Below, in pieces: positions 25,322 to 32,829 of a DNA stretch of 64,000 nt (position 1 is its first letter; each line of letters starts with the position of its first letter). The DNA comes from Embleya scabrispora DSM 41855 (GTDB lineage Bacteria > Actinomycetota > Actinomycetes > Streptomycetales > Streptomycetaceae): assembly GCF_000372745.1 (NCBI RefSeq), contig NZ_KB889741.1, positions 62,001-126,000 of the forward strand. Reading direction: 5' to 3'. The notes beneath the pieces are model-generated. The model saw nothing but the letters and a program-made list of their open reading frames with translations. It was not told the DNA's origin and searched no databases. The translations under genes were made by a program, and so were the position numbers.

Positions 25322-26236
25322 ATGGCACGCGACAAGGCAATTCCCGGCTCCGGAGCCGATTTCGAAGCCGGTCCCGGTTCTGATTCCGGTTCCGATTCCG
25401 GCCCCGGTTTCGGCATCGATGCCGAGTTCGACCTCGACCTGGAACGCGCCTTCCGGCGCCGGCTCGACGACGAACTGGCGCACCAGGGCAGCCGTTCGAT
25501 GGCCGAGGTGGTGGCCCGCGCGGCCTCCCGGGGGCGACGGCGCGTCCTGATCCGTACCGGTGGCATCGTGGCTTCGGTGGCTGCGGTGGTGGTCATCGGA
25601 GGGGCGGCCACGGTCGCCGTGGACAACGGCGACGCGGCTCCCGAGCAGGTGGCGACACCGGCCTCGGTGGCGGCCCGGCCGAACTCGGCGACCGCCGACG
25701 GCCGGACCGACCTCGCCCGCACGGCGATTGCCCGGGACCTCGGTGAGGTGCTGACCGGCCTGCTGCCGGAGGGGAGTTGGTCGGCGGTGCGGATCGGCTA
25801 CGACCCCGACACCGGCATCTCGGCCGAGGTGACCCGGGAAGGCGCCTTCGGGTCGGGCGGGGTGGTTTCCGTGTCGTTGCGACCCGGCGATTTGGCGGAC
25901 TGTCCCAGCACTTTGCAGACCCCGGCCGAGCGCACGGACGAATTCGGGCTCAAGCACAGCATCAAGTGCGTGGCACCGGGACGGGACGGTAAGCCGCTCG
26001 CGATGGAGACCGTGCTCGGTCCGGACGGCGTCTTCCGGGCCCAGGGGCGGCACGTCGCGGTCGGTACGACCGTGCTCCGGCTGATCTGGGCCAACGGGCC
26101 GCTGGACGGGAAGATGCCGCAGAACGCCAAGCCGAGACCGCCGCTGACCGACGAAGAGGGTGCGGAGATCTCCCGGAGCGCCCGTTGGGAACCGGTCGCC
26201 CGGCGTCTTCCGGAACCCGGCGTGGGGGCGGGGTGA
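25322..26236 (+). CDS. Single-pass membrane protein, likely sigma-factor partner
   Basis: 304 residues from ATG 25322 with GGGGGTGA upstream. The cytosolic N terminus (~75 residues) is acidic, with a Gly/Ser/Asp-rich run SDSGSDSGPGFG, then a helical stretch with ERAFRRRLDDELAHQ. It is followed by a basic stop (RGRRRVLIR), one membrane helix GGIVASVAAVVVIGGAATVAV, and an extracytoplasmic domain of about 200 residues. This topology, immediately after a SigE-family sigma gene, is that of the anti-sigma-like partners of this branch, though no zinc-binding HxxxCxxC motif is present. Its stop overlaps the next start by four bases (GTGA), so translation is coupled. Confidence 0.75.
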   Translation: MARDKAIPGSGADFEAGPGSDSGSDSGPGFGIDAEFDLDLERAFRRRLDDELAHQGSRSMAEVVARAASRGRRRVLIRTGGIVASVAAVVVIGGAATVAVDNGDAAPEQVATPASVAARPNSATADGRTDLARTAIARDLGEVLTGLLPEGSWSAVRIGYDPDTGISAEVTREGAFGSGGVVSVSLRPGDLADCPSTLQTPAERTDEFGLKHSIKCVAPGRDGKPLAMETVLGPDGVFRAQGRHVAVGTTVLRLIWANGPLDGKMPQNAKPRPPLTDEEGAEISRSARWEPVARRLPEPGVGAG

Positions 26237-27126
26237 GCCGGCGCGGTACGGGCCGTCGGGCCAAACCGCGTGCCGCCGCCCGCAGCGGCGGCCACGCCCG
26301 CTCCGCCGGTCGCCCGCGCGTCGTACGTCGCGCGATGTTCGGCGTGGGCGCGATGGCCGCGGCGTTATGCGTGATGGCGGTGGTACTCGGGATCTCCGGC
26401 GGTGGCGCGCCGGCCGTCGACATCGGCGCCACTCCGGTGCCGAGCGCCCGAGCGCCCGAGTCGATACCGCTGCCCGAGCAGCCGTCGGCCCAGCGAGACC
26501 TGCCGGTTCGGGCATCCGCGTCGTCGGATCCCGACACGCAGGCAGGGCTGCGCTTCCCGTTGGAGCCCACCCTCAGGCTCGGTGGGCGGTTCGTCACCGT
26601 GCCGGGCAGTGACACCGGGCCGGCCGCGGACAAGCGGTTCACCTATCGGGTGGAGATCGAGGAGGGCCTCGCACTGGACGGCACGCTGTTCGCCGCGATG
26701 GTGCAGCACACCCTCAACGATCCGCGCAGTTGGAGCCGGGACTCCCTGGCCTTCGATCGCACCGACGGAACGACCGCGTCCTTTGTGGTGCGGCTGTCCA
26801 GTCCCGGCACCCTGCACCGGATCTGCTCGCCCATCGTGGGTGACACCAGCAGGTCCAACGTGTCCTGCAACGCCAACGGAACGCCGTGGGTGATGATCAA
26901 CGGCTGGCGCTGGGCCCAGGGTTCGACCGCGTACGGCGACGACATCCGCGGCTACCGGCAGATGCTGATCAATCACGAGGTCGGCCATCGGCTGGGCCAC
27001 CAGCACAGCACCCGATGCGGTCCGGGCGGCCTGGCGCCGGTGATGATGCAGCAGACCAAGAGCCGCGAGGCGGGCAACGGCAAGGTGTGCGGCGCCAATC
27101 CGTGGCCGTATCCCACCGCGGGCTGA
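26233..27126 (+). CDS. DUF3152 secreted/membrane-anchored metalloprotease-like protein
   Basis: About 297 residues from GTG 26233. The start overlaps the upstream stop as GTGA. An Arg-rich N terminus is followed by one hydrophobic helix (MFGVGAMAAALCVMAVVLGI), a Pro-rich linker and a DUF3152 domain. The metal-binding signature HEVGHRLGHQH near residue 250 is of the HExxHxxxxxH zincin type, with Gly in place of one variable residue. Cys pairs in SPIVGDTSRSNVSCNANG and CGPGG suggest disulfides. It would act outside the membrane. Co-translation with the sigma partner suggests a role in the same envelope response. Activity is not proven. Confidence 0.82.
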   Translation: MSRRGTGRRAKPRAAARSGGHARSAGRPRVVRRAMFGVGAMAAALCVMAVVLGISGGGAPAVDIGATPVPSARAPESIPLPEQPSAQRDLPVRASASSDPDTQAGLRFPLEPTLRLGGRFVTVPGSDTGPAADKRFTYRVEIEEGLALDGTLFAAMVQHTLNDPRSWSRDSLAFDRTDGTTASFVVRLSSPGTLHRICSPIVGDTSRSNVSCNANGTPWVMINGWRWAQGSTAYGDDIRGYRQMLINHEVGHRLGHQHSTRCGPGGLAPVMMQQTKSREAGNGKVCGANPWPYPTAG

Positions 27127-27366
27127 CCCGGTCGGCGCGCCGGACGTCGGTTTGCTCCAAGACGTCCGGCCGCCGGTCCGCAACGGTGGTCCCGCAAGCC
27201 ACCGCTTCGGGCGCGGCAACGGAGAGTGGGATCGACGTGCGCGGCGGCGGCCGGCGGCGTCGGCGCCCGCTCGACCCGGATGCGCTCACGATCCGGCCGC
27301 GCTCGATCCGCCGCGCCCGATGCCGACGCGATCGGTCCACGTGCGTTCGATCCGAGTGCGTTCGAC

Positions 27367-28032
27367 TCAGATGTGTTCGCTGATCAGGATCGCGGACGTG
27401 TCCGGGGCCAGCGCCTCGAAGATGTGCGGGGCATCGCCCGGGTAGGTGATGTAGTCGCCGGGCGCGAGTTCGACGGGGGCCTCGATCGGGCCGACCAGAG
27501 CACGGCCGGTGGCGAGCACCACGTGCTCGGTGGTGCCGGGCGTGTGCGGTTCGGAGGCGCGCGGTGCGCCGGGCTGCGCGACGACGCGGTACAGGTCGCG
27601 GCGGGCGTTGGGCGGACACGTGGCGAGCAGGGTGGCGGCGTAGTCGGCCTGCTCCGAGTGGGTGACGGGCCCGTCACCGGCGCGGATCACCCGGACGCTG
27701 GAGCGCGGTGGGTCCACGAGCCGACTCACCGGTACGCCGAGGGCGACGGCCAGGGCCCACAGCGTCTCCACGCTGGGATTGCCGAGGCCCGCTTCGAGCT
27801 GGGACAGCGTGGACTTGGCGATCCGGGCCCGCTTGGCCAGTTCGGTCAGCGACAACCTCGCGCGCTCGCGTTCGCGCCGTACCGACACCGCGATCAGCAT
27901 GATCGGGCCGGCAGCCGGCGCAGGGGAGGGCTCGGGGGCGGACGACGGGGTGTGGCGGGCCAAGTGTTCGCTCCAGACGTCGTTTCGTTCGGCTTGACGA
28001 ACGGGCAATGCTTCGTTCACTGTACCGGACAT
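27367..28032 (-). CDS. XRE-family regulator with C-terminal cupin domain
   Basis: 221 residues from ATG 28032. After an unconserved ~65-residue N-terminal arm comes an HTH_3 domain (RRERERARLSLTELAKRARI, AKSTLSQLEAGLGNPSVETL), then a cupin (RASEPHTPGTTEHVVLATGR, YITYPGDAPHIFEA). This architecture is usual for regulators that sense a small metabolite, often of amino-acid transport genes. It is divergent from azlC, and the two ATG codons overlap in one CATG. Two matching palindromes sit at and just inside the start, so the true start may be further downstream (ATG 27900). Likely controls azlCD and itself. Confidence 0.88.
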   Translation of the reverse strand: MSGTVNEALPVRQAERNDVWSEHLARHTPSSAPEPSPAPAAGPIMLIAVSVRRERERARLSLTELAKRARIAKSTLSQLEAGLGNPSVETLWALAVALGVPVSRLVDPPRSSVRVIRAGDGPVTHSEQADYAATLLATCPPNARRDLYRVVAQPGAPRASEPHTPGTTEHVVLATGRALVGPIEAPVELAPGDYITYPGDAPHIFEALAPDTSAILISEHI

Positions 28033-28050
28033 GCGTTCGTCATACCGAAC
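27987..28050. promoter_or_regulatory. Pair of GTTCG-N6-CGAAC palindromes (candidate operators)
   Basis: GTTCG-GCTTGA-CGAAC at 27987-28002 and GTTCG-TCATAC-CGAAC at 28035-28050 have identical arms and spacing, 48 bases apart. They flank the shared start-codon region of the XRE-cupin regulator and azlC. They are the best candidates for the regulator's binding sites. Confidence 0.6.
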
Positions 28051-28741
28051 ACTCGATCGCGGCACTGTCCGCGACATCCTCCTGGTCTGCGTCGCCGATG
28101 CCGTGGTCGGTGCCTCCTTCGGCGCGATCGCCGTCACCGGCGGCCTCGACCCATGGGTACCGATCGTCATGTCCGTGCTGGTATTCGCCGGTGGTGCCCA
28201 GTTCGCCGCCGTGGGCGTGGTGCTCGCCGGCGGCAGCCCGGTGGCCGCCGTCCTGGCCGCCCTGGTCCTCAATGCCCGGCTGCTGCCGTTCGGCTTCGCC
28301 GTCGCGGACGTGCTCGACGATCGGCGACGCCGGTGGACCCGACTGGCGGGCGCGCACCTGATCACCGACGAGACGGTGGCCTTCGCGCTGCGCCACACCG
28401 ACCCGGCGCGGCGCCGGGCGGTCTTCCGGCTGTGCGGAATAGCCCTGTTCGTCACCTGGAACCTGGCCGTCGCGGGCGGTGCGGTGGCCGGCACCGGCCT
28501 CGGCGACCCCACCGCACTGGGCCTGGACGCGGCCTTCCCCGCCGTACTCCTGGCCCTTGTCCTACCCGCTCTCCGTGACCGCGCCACCCGCACCGCGGCC
28601 CTCCTCGGCGCCACCATCGCCCTCGCCGCAACCCCATACCTGCCACCCGGCGTACCGGTCCTACTCGCCCTCCTCGGCCTGACCCCCTATCTGCGCCCAC
28701 CTCGCCCGACCTGGCCCGACCAGCCCGGGGGGTCGGCCTGA
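28031..28741 (+). CDS. azlC: AzlC family branched-chain amino acid permease subunit
   Basis: 236 residues with 7-8 hydrophobic segments. The family start DILLVCVADAVVGASFGAIA and the motif GGAQFAAVGVVLAGG (AzlC G-A-Q-F) are clear, followed by LITDETVAFAL. AzlC is the large subunit of the two-component exporter of branched-chain amino acids, working with AzlD. ATG 28031 shares bases with the divergent regulator's ATG and has no ribosome site, so a leaderless transcript is possible. azlD lies 271 bases downstream, an unusually long gap for this pair. Confidence 0.92.
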   Translation: MRSSYRTLDRGTVRDILLVCVADAVVGASFGAIAVTGGLDPWVPIVMSVLVFAGGAQFAAVGVVLAGGSPVAAVLAALVLNARLLPFGFAVADVLDDRRRRWTRLAGAHLITDETVAFALRHTDPARRRAVFRLCGIALFVTWNLAVAGGAVAGTGLGDPTALGLDAAFPAVLLALVLPALRDRATRTAALLGATIALAATPYLPPGVPVLLALLGLTPYLRPPRPTWPDQPGGSA

Positions 28742-29013
28742 TGCGGGTGCCGGGCGCGAGCCGCAGGTGGTTCGGGCGGATCCACGGGGCTCGTGGACGG
28801 CCACGGGAACCATCCGGCCACCGCGCGCACGGGCCGACACGGCCCGGGAGCGGTCCTGATGTGCCTCCGGGCGCAGGCCGCACGCGGCCCGACGCCGGGC
28901 GATTCCCCTCCGGAGTCGGCCCGATGCCGCTGCTCGACGTGGCCGTCGCGCTTGCCGGCACATCGTCCCGGCGACCGCCCGGCACACACCGTTTCGACCG
29001 GGAGTCCTCCTGA
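28741..29013 (+). other. 90-codon open frame bridging azlC and azlD (coding status doubtful)
   Basis: An open frame fills the azlC-azlD gap exactly. It shares TGATG with the azlC stop at its start and TGATG with the azlD start at its end. The product is rich in Arg, Gly and Pro with no recognisable domain, and about a fifth of third positions are A/T, which is weak for this genome. It may simply be an open stretch; the double stop-start overlap is what makes it worth listing. Confidence 0.2.
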
Positions 29014-29321
29014 TGCCACTGTTCGCCATCGCCGTCGTCGCCGCCGGGACCTACGCCTTTCGCCTGGTCGGCCCACTCTCCCGAGACCGCGTACACCTGC
29101 CCGAGCGAGCGCACCGACTGCTCGGGATCGCTGCCGCCGTGCTCCTGATCGCCCTGGTCGGCGTCGGAACCTTCACCGAGGGGCACGACTTCGCCGGCTG
29201 GTCCAGGCCGGCGGGTGTACTGGTCGCCGGCGTCCTGGCGATCCGCCGGGCGCCGTTCCCGGTGGTGGTGGTTGCCGCGATCGGTACGACGGCGCTCCTG
29301 CGCCTGGCCGGGGCCTCCTGA
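29013..29321 (+). CDS. azlD: AzlD family branched-chain amino acid transport protein
   Basis: 102 residues with four hydrophobic helices: LFAIAVVAAGTYAFRLVGPL at the start, then LLGIAAAVLLIALVGVGTF, and a C-terminal VVVVAAIGTTALLRLAG. Size and pattern are those of AzlD, the small partner of AzlC. ATG 29013 has GGGAG 8 bases upstream. It follows azlC on the same strand and should form the exporter with it. Together with the divergent XRE-cupin gene this is a standard amino-acid efflux module. Confidence 0.88.
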   Translation: MPLFAIAVVAAGTYAFRLVGPLSRDRVHLPERAHRLLGIAAAVLLIALVGVGTFTEGHDFAGWSRPAGVLVAGVLAIRRAPFPVVVVAAIGTTALLRLAGAS

Positions 29322-29640
29322 GCAAGTGTTCTTCGGCCGAGTGCCGTCCCCTTCTCGTGACCGAAGCCGACGACCCGCCACCGACGATCTGCACAACGGA
29401 CCGTGAACGATCGCTTGCCCGACACTGTGTCAGCCGGGAGACGGCGGCCCCGGTCGGTGGCGGCGTCGGCAGGCATACGGGCTCGCGATCCCCGTCGGCC
29501 TCGGCGAAGCCGGCCGCGCGCCCGGGCGCAGGCACTTCTGTCGCCCACCGCGTCGTCGGCGTGGCCCGGTGGGTTCGCGCCGGCCGTCGCGTTCGTGGGT
29601 GTCGTCGTGCCGGGGCGAGGCGCCGGAGGCGCGTTAGCAT
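29322..29640 (+). other. Intergenic region ending in a leaderless-type -10 box
   Basis: No gene seen. GACACTGTGTC, an 11-base palindrome, lies at 29421-29431. At the right end TAGCAT (29635-29640) is followed by exactly 7 bases and the ATG of the next gene, with no ribosome site: the arrangement of actinomycete leaderless mRNAs. Confidence 0.5.
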
Positions 29641-29647
29641 CGACCGC

Positions 29648-30310
29648 ATGCGCATTGTCATCGCGGGTGGGCACGGGCAGATCGGGCTCCGGCTGGCGAA
29701 GTTGCTGGCCGGACGCGGGGACGAGGCGGTGGGGCTGATTCGCCGCGCGGCGCAGGCCGACGATCTGGTCGCGGTGGGAGCCGAGCCGATCATTTGCGAC
29801 CTCGAAGCGGCTCCCGTCGAGGAGTTGGCCGAGTACCTGGCGGGTGCCGACGCCGTGGTGTTCGCGGCCGGCGCGGGACCGGGCAGCGGCATCGCCCGCA
29901 AGGACACCGTGGATCGAGCCGCCGCCACGCTATGCGCGGATGCGGCCGAGCAGGTCGGCGTGCGGCGCTTCCTGGTCGTCTCGGCGATGGGCGTCGACCA
30001 CGAACCGCCCGCCGGTACCGACGAGGTGTTCGCCGCCTACCTCCGGGCCAAGGGCGCGGCGGACGCGGACGTGCGGGCTCGACCCGAGCTGGACTGGACG
30101 ATCCTGCGCCCCGGCCGACTCACCGACGACCCCGGCACGGGGCTGGTCACCCTCGCCGAACACACCGATCGAGGAGCCATTCCCCGCGACGACGTCGCCG
30201 CGGTTCTGGTGGCCCTCTTGGACGAACCTGCCACGGCCGGCCGCAGCTTGGACCTGATCGACGGCAAAGCCACGATCCCGCAGGCAATCACCACCCTCAC
30301 CCGATCCTGA
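29648..30310 (+). CDS. NAD(P)-binding SDR-like protein (NmrA/YwnB type)
   Basis: 220 residues, starting MRIVIAGGHGQIGLRLAKLL, which contains the GGxGxxG dinucleotide loop. Later ADAVVFAAGAGPG and RRFLVVSAMGVDH mark the atypical SDR class (NAD(P)H-binding, PF13460-like), which often lacks the catalytic Tyr-Lys pair; LDWTILRPGRLTDD follows. Members act as redox sensors or epimerase-like enzymes. The start has no Shine-Dalgarno but has TAGCAT 7 bases upstream, so it is probably leaderless. A GCCCCG/CGGGGC hairpin follows the stop. Confidence 0.88.
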   Translation: MRIVIAGGHGQIGLRLAKLLAGRGDEAVGLIRRAAQADDLVAVGAEPIICDLEAAPVEELAEYLAGADAVVFAAGAGPGSGIARKDTVDRAAATLCADAAEQVGVRRFLVVSAMGVDHEPPAGTDEVFAAYLRAKGAADADVRARPELDWTILRPGRLTDDPGTGLVTLAEHTDRGAIPRDDVAAVLVALLDEPATAGRSLDLIDGKATIPQAITTLTRS

Positions 30311-30342
30311 CCTCCGCAACCCCCGGAACCATCCGCCGACTC

Positions 30343-30362
30343 GCCCCGGGCAGGAGCGGGGC
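30343..30362 (+). terminator. Hairpin downstream of the SDR-like gene
   Basis: GCCCCG at 30343-30348 pairs with CGGGGC at 30357-30362 across an 8-base loop, about 30 bases after the stop codon. It is a plausible factor-assisted terminator. The rest of the 346-base gap up to 30656 shows no gene. Confidence 0.45.
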
Positions 30363-30656
30363 CCAACGTCGGCCGGCACGCCCCATGCCCGGGTGAGCGC
30401 CCATCGCCCGGTTCGACCGCCTCGTGCAACTCGCTCGCCCGGGCCGCTCCGACACCGGCCGACCACGCGGCCTTTCCACGAAGCCGCCGATCACAGCCGG
30501 ATCGGCCGATCCCGGGCCCGCTTGGCTGGTTCGGCGACGCGCCGGGCCGGCCCGGTCCCATGCGCCCGCCCCACCTCCCGGCCCGGCTGCCTGTGCGGCG
30601 AATCATGTTCCGAAGGTGGGGCCGGATCGTGTCTGCGCCCCCTACGGTGGCATGCC

Positions 30657-31484
30657 ATGAGGGTCCTGGTCATCGGCGGCAGCGGCTTCTTGGGCAGTGA
30701 GCTGGTACGCCAGGCCACGGCGGCGGGGATGGAGACGGCCGCGACGTTTGCCACCCGGGCCGGCTCCGCCACGGCTGCCCGGTGGTATCGCCTCGATGTC
30801 CGGGAGGCCGAGGAGGTGGCTCGGGTGATCGCGGACGTGATGCCCTGTGCCGTCGTCAATGCATCCAGCGGCCTGGCCGACTGGCCGGTCACCGCCGAGG
30901 GCGCGATTCGGGTGGCGATGTCCGTTGCCCGACAGGGTTGCCGCCTGGTCCACGTCTCCAGCGACGCGGTGTTCTCCGGCGCCCGGATCCACTACGACGA
31001 GACCTGCCCGCCAGACCCCGTCACCCCGTATGGCGCGGCCAAAGCCGCAGCCGAGACGGGGGTTCGGCTGGTCGCTCCGCACGCCGTGGTGGCTCGCACC
31101 TCGCTGATCATCGGCGACGGCGGATCCGCGCACGAACGCCTCGTACATGCCCTGGCCGCCGGCACCCGCGGCGGCGTGCTGTTCACCGACGATGTCCGCT
31201 GCCCCGTGCACGTCGCGGACCTGGCCGCCGCTCTCTTGGAGTTGGCGGGATCCGAGGAAGGCGGCGTGCGGCACGTCGCGGGAGCGGACGCGCTGAGCCG
31301 CCATGCGCTCGGTGTGCTCATCGCCCGCCGCGATGGGCTCGACCCCTGCCAGCTTCCCGTCGGACGACGCGTCGACGCGGCCATGCCGGGCGCACTCGAC
31401 GTTCGCCTGGACAGCCGTGCCACACAAGGGCGACTGGGCACCACCCTGCGAGGTGCCCGGGAGTTCCTTGCGGTGGGAGCCTAG
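30657..31484 (+). CDS. dTDP-4-dehydrorhamnose reductase-like SDR (RmlD type)
   Basis: 275 residues. MRVLVIGGSGFLGSELVRQA gives the GGxGxxG motif; RLVHVSSDAVFSG and PVTPYGAAKAAAE give the Ser and YxxxK catalytic signature of extended SDRs. The order and lengths fit RmlD-like sugar reductases or the beta subunit of SAM synthetase. No other deoxysugar gene is near. TACGGT at 30643-30648 lies 8 bases before ATG 30657 and no ribosome site exists, again suggesting a leaderless message. Confidence 0.85.
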   Translation: MRVLVIGGSGFLGSELVRQATAAGMETAATFATRAGSATAARWYRLDVREAEEVARVIADVMPCAVVNASSGLADWPVTAEGAIRVAMSVARQGCRLVHVSSDAVFSGARIHYDETCPPDPVTPYGAAKAAAETGVRLVAPHAVVARTSLIIGDGGSAHERLVHALAAGTRGGVLFTDDVRCPVHVADLAAALLELAGSEEGGVRHVAGADALSRHALGVLIARRDGLDPCQLPVGRRVDAAMPGALDVRLDSRATQGRLGTTLRGAREFLAVGA

Positions 31485-31499
31485 GTTCCGCACGGCGGA

Positions 31500-31577
31500 T
31501 CATCTGCGGAGCCGGAGTCGGATCGCCGCAACGATGACGGTGGCGTGGAAGACGTGGGCGCGTTCGTCGTATGTCGA
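31500..31577 (-). pseudogene. C-terminal remnant of an IS5-family transposase
   Basis: The last 25 codons read GSTYDERAHVFHATVIVAAI followed by RLRLRR and a stop. This closely resembles the extreme C terminus of IS5-family DDE transposases common in streptomycetes, as I remember them (Y-E/D-x-R-A-x-V-F-x-x-T-V-x-V-A-x-x-x-x-W/R-L-R). Upstream of these codons, in this frame, the sequence turns Pro/Arg-rich and no DDE domain remains. It is an old, truncated insertion-sequence scar. Confidence 0.5.
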
Positions 31578-31768
31578 GCCCCCCGCCCCGCCCGGCGCCG
31601 TCCTGCCATTGCGTGGCCCCGTCGTTTCGTGCATCGGGTAGCGGTGGCGGGTCGATCGATGGAGCGGCAAACGTGATGGTTTGGCCGACTCTGTGGAGGA
31701 TTCGGGCGCATCATGGGGCGAAGGAGGCGGGATCGGGGAGAAGTCCCGCTCTGTTTCGGGGGGATTCG

Positions 31769-32764
31769 ATGGAGGTTTGGCCACCGCCTGCGTGGAGGAG
31801 GACCGATCGGCGGCGGCGTCCGTGGCGCGCGGCGCTCGTCGCCGTGTGTACCGCGTGTGCGCTCTTGCTCGGTGCCGCGTCCGGTTGTGAGGATCCGAAG
31901 GTGTCGAAGGTGCTCGGGGTCGTGGCGGGCGACCCGGGTGCGGATCCGTTCTTCTCGGTCAACTTCGGACTGGACACCCTCGGTTTGCGCCCCAAGGTGT
32001 CCGCCGCCAACCTGTCCGGCGACACCCCGGGCCTGTTCGGCGGCACCAACAAGGCGCGGATCTGCGACAAGGAGCAGCTGATCCGGTTCCTCGGCCTGGC
32101 CGCCAACCTGGTACCGGCGACCCGGTGGATGAAGGTCCTCAAGATCGCCGGTACGCCGGCCATCCGTGCGTTCGTGGCGCGGCTTACGCCGGTCGTACTA
32201 CGGACCGACACCCTCGTGCGCAACCACACGCTCAAGAACGGCGCGCTGGTGGCCTTCGACGCCATCCTGCAGGCCGGTACCGCCGTGTTGATCGACGAAC
32301 ACGGACAACCGGTGGTCAAGTGCAACTGCGGAAACCCGCTGGCCGAGCCGGAGAAGGACCCCGGCCGCGTACGCCTGGACACCACCGACGCCGGCTGGAA
32401 GCGGACCGGATCCAAGCCCACTGCGGTAAAGAAGGCCAAGCAGCCGGTGAAGACGTTCGTGATCACCGACCCGATCCGGCCCGACCTCGCCGTTGCCCGG
32501 CCACCCGGGAGCGCGGGAGACCGCGACGCGCCCACCGCGACCCCGCCGCCGCTGCCCGAGCGGGGCAAGAAGGCGACCCCCACCGGGTCCACCGGCACCG
32601 CCGCGGTCACCGGCCCGACCGGAAGCGCCTCCTCGACATCGAACTCGAAGTCCACCTCCACCTCGACCGGCAGTCGGCGGCCGACCACCCCCGGAGGCGC
32701 AGGCGGCAAATCCGCCGAACCCGGGAGTCCGGCAGCCGCGTCGATCGCCCCCGCGCTGCGCTGA
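31769..32764 (+). CDS. DUF6777-like secreted lipoprotein
   Basis: 331 residues from ATG 31769 with GGGGGGA upstream. An Arg-rich start, a hydrophobic stretch and a lipobox-like AASGC with Cys40 indicate a lipoprotein. The conserved core (ARICDKEQLIRFLGLAANLV, LTPVVLRTDTLVRNH, then LQAGTAVLIDEHGQP and VKCNCGNPL) is the pattern I associate with the actinomycete DUF6777 family, which has a Cys-rich CxCGNPL end. A Lys-rich linker and a Ser/Thr/Pro/Gly-rich tail follow, as in cell-wall-spanning proteins. Function unknown; the family name is from memory. Confidence 0.8.
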   Translation: MEVWPPPAWRRTDRRRRPWRAALVAVCTACALLLGAASGCEDPKVSKVLGVVAGDPGADPFFSVNFGLDTLGLRPKVSAANLSGDTPGLFGGTNKARICDKEQLIRFLGLAANLVPATRWMKVLKIAGTPAIRAFVARLTPVVLRTDTLVRNHTLKNGALVAFDAILQAGTAVLIDEHGQPVVKCNCGNPLAEPEKDPGRVRLDTTDAGWKRTGSKPTAVKKAKQPVKTFVITDPIRPDLAVARPPGSAGDRDAPTATPPPLPERGKKATPTGSTGTAAVTGPTGSASSTSNSKSTSTSTGSRRPTTPGGAGGKSAEPGSPAAASIAPALR

Positions 32765-32782
32765 CCGTACCGCCGCAACGGG

Positions 32783-32808
32783 CCGGCCCGGCCCGGAAGC
32801 CGGGCCGG
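32783..32808. terminator. Bidirectional terminator hairpin
   Basis: CCGGCCCGGC (32783-32792) pairs perfectly with GCCGGGCCGG (32799-32808) across a 6-base loop. It lies in the 65-base gap between the convergent lipoprotein and S9 peptidase genes. Confidence 0.75.
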
Positions 32809-32829
32809 GACGCCCCCGCCGCACCGACC

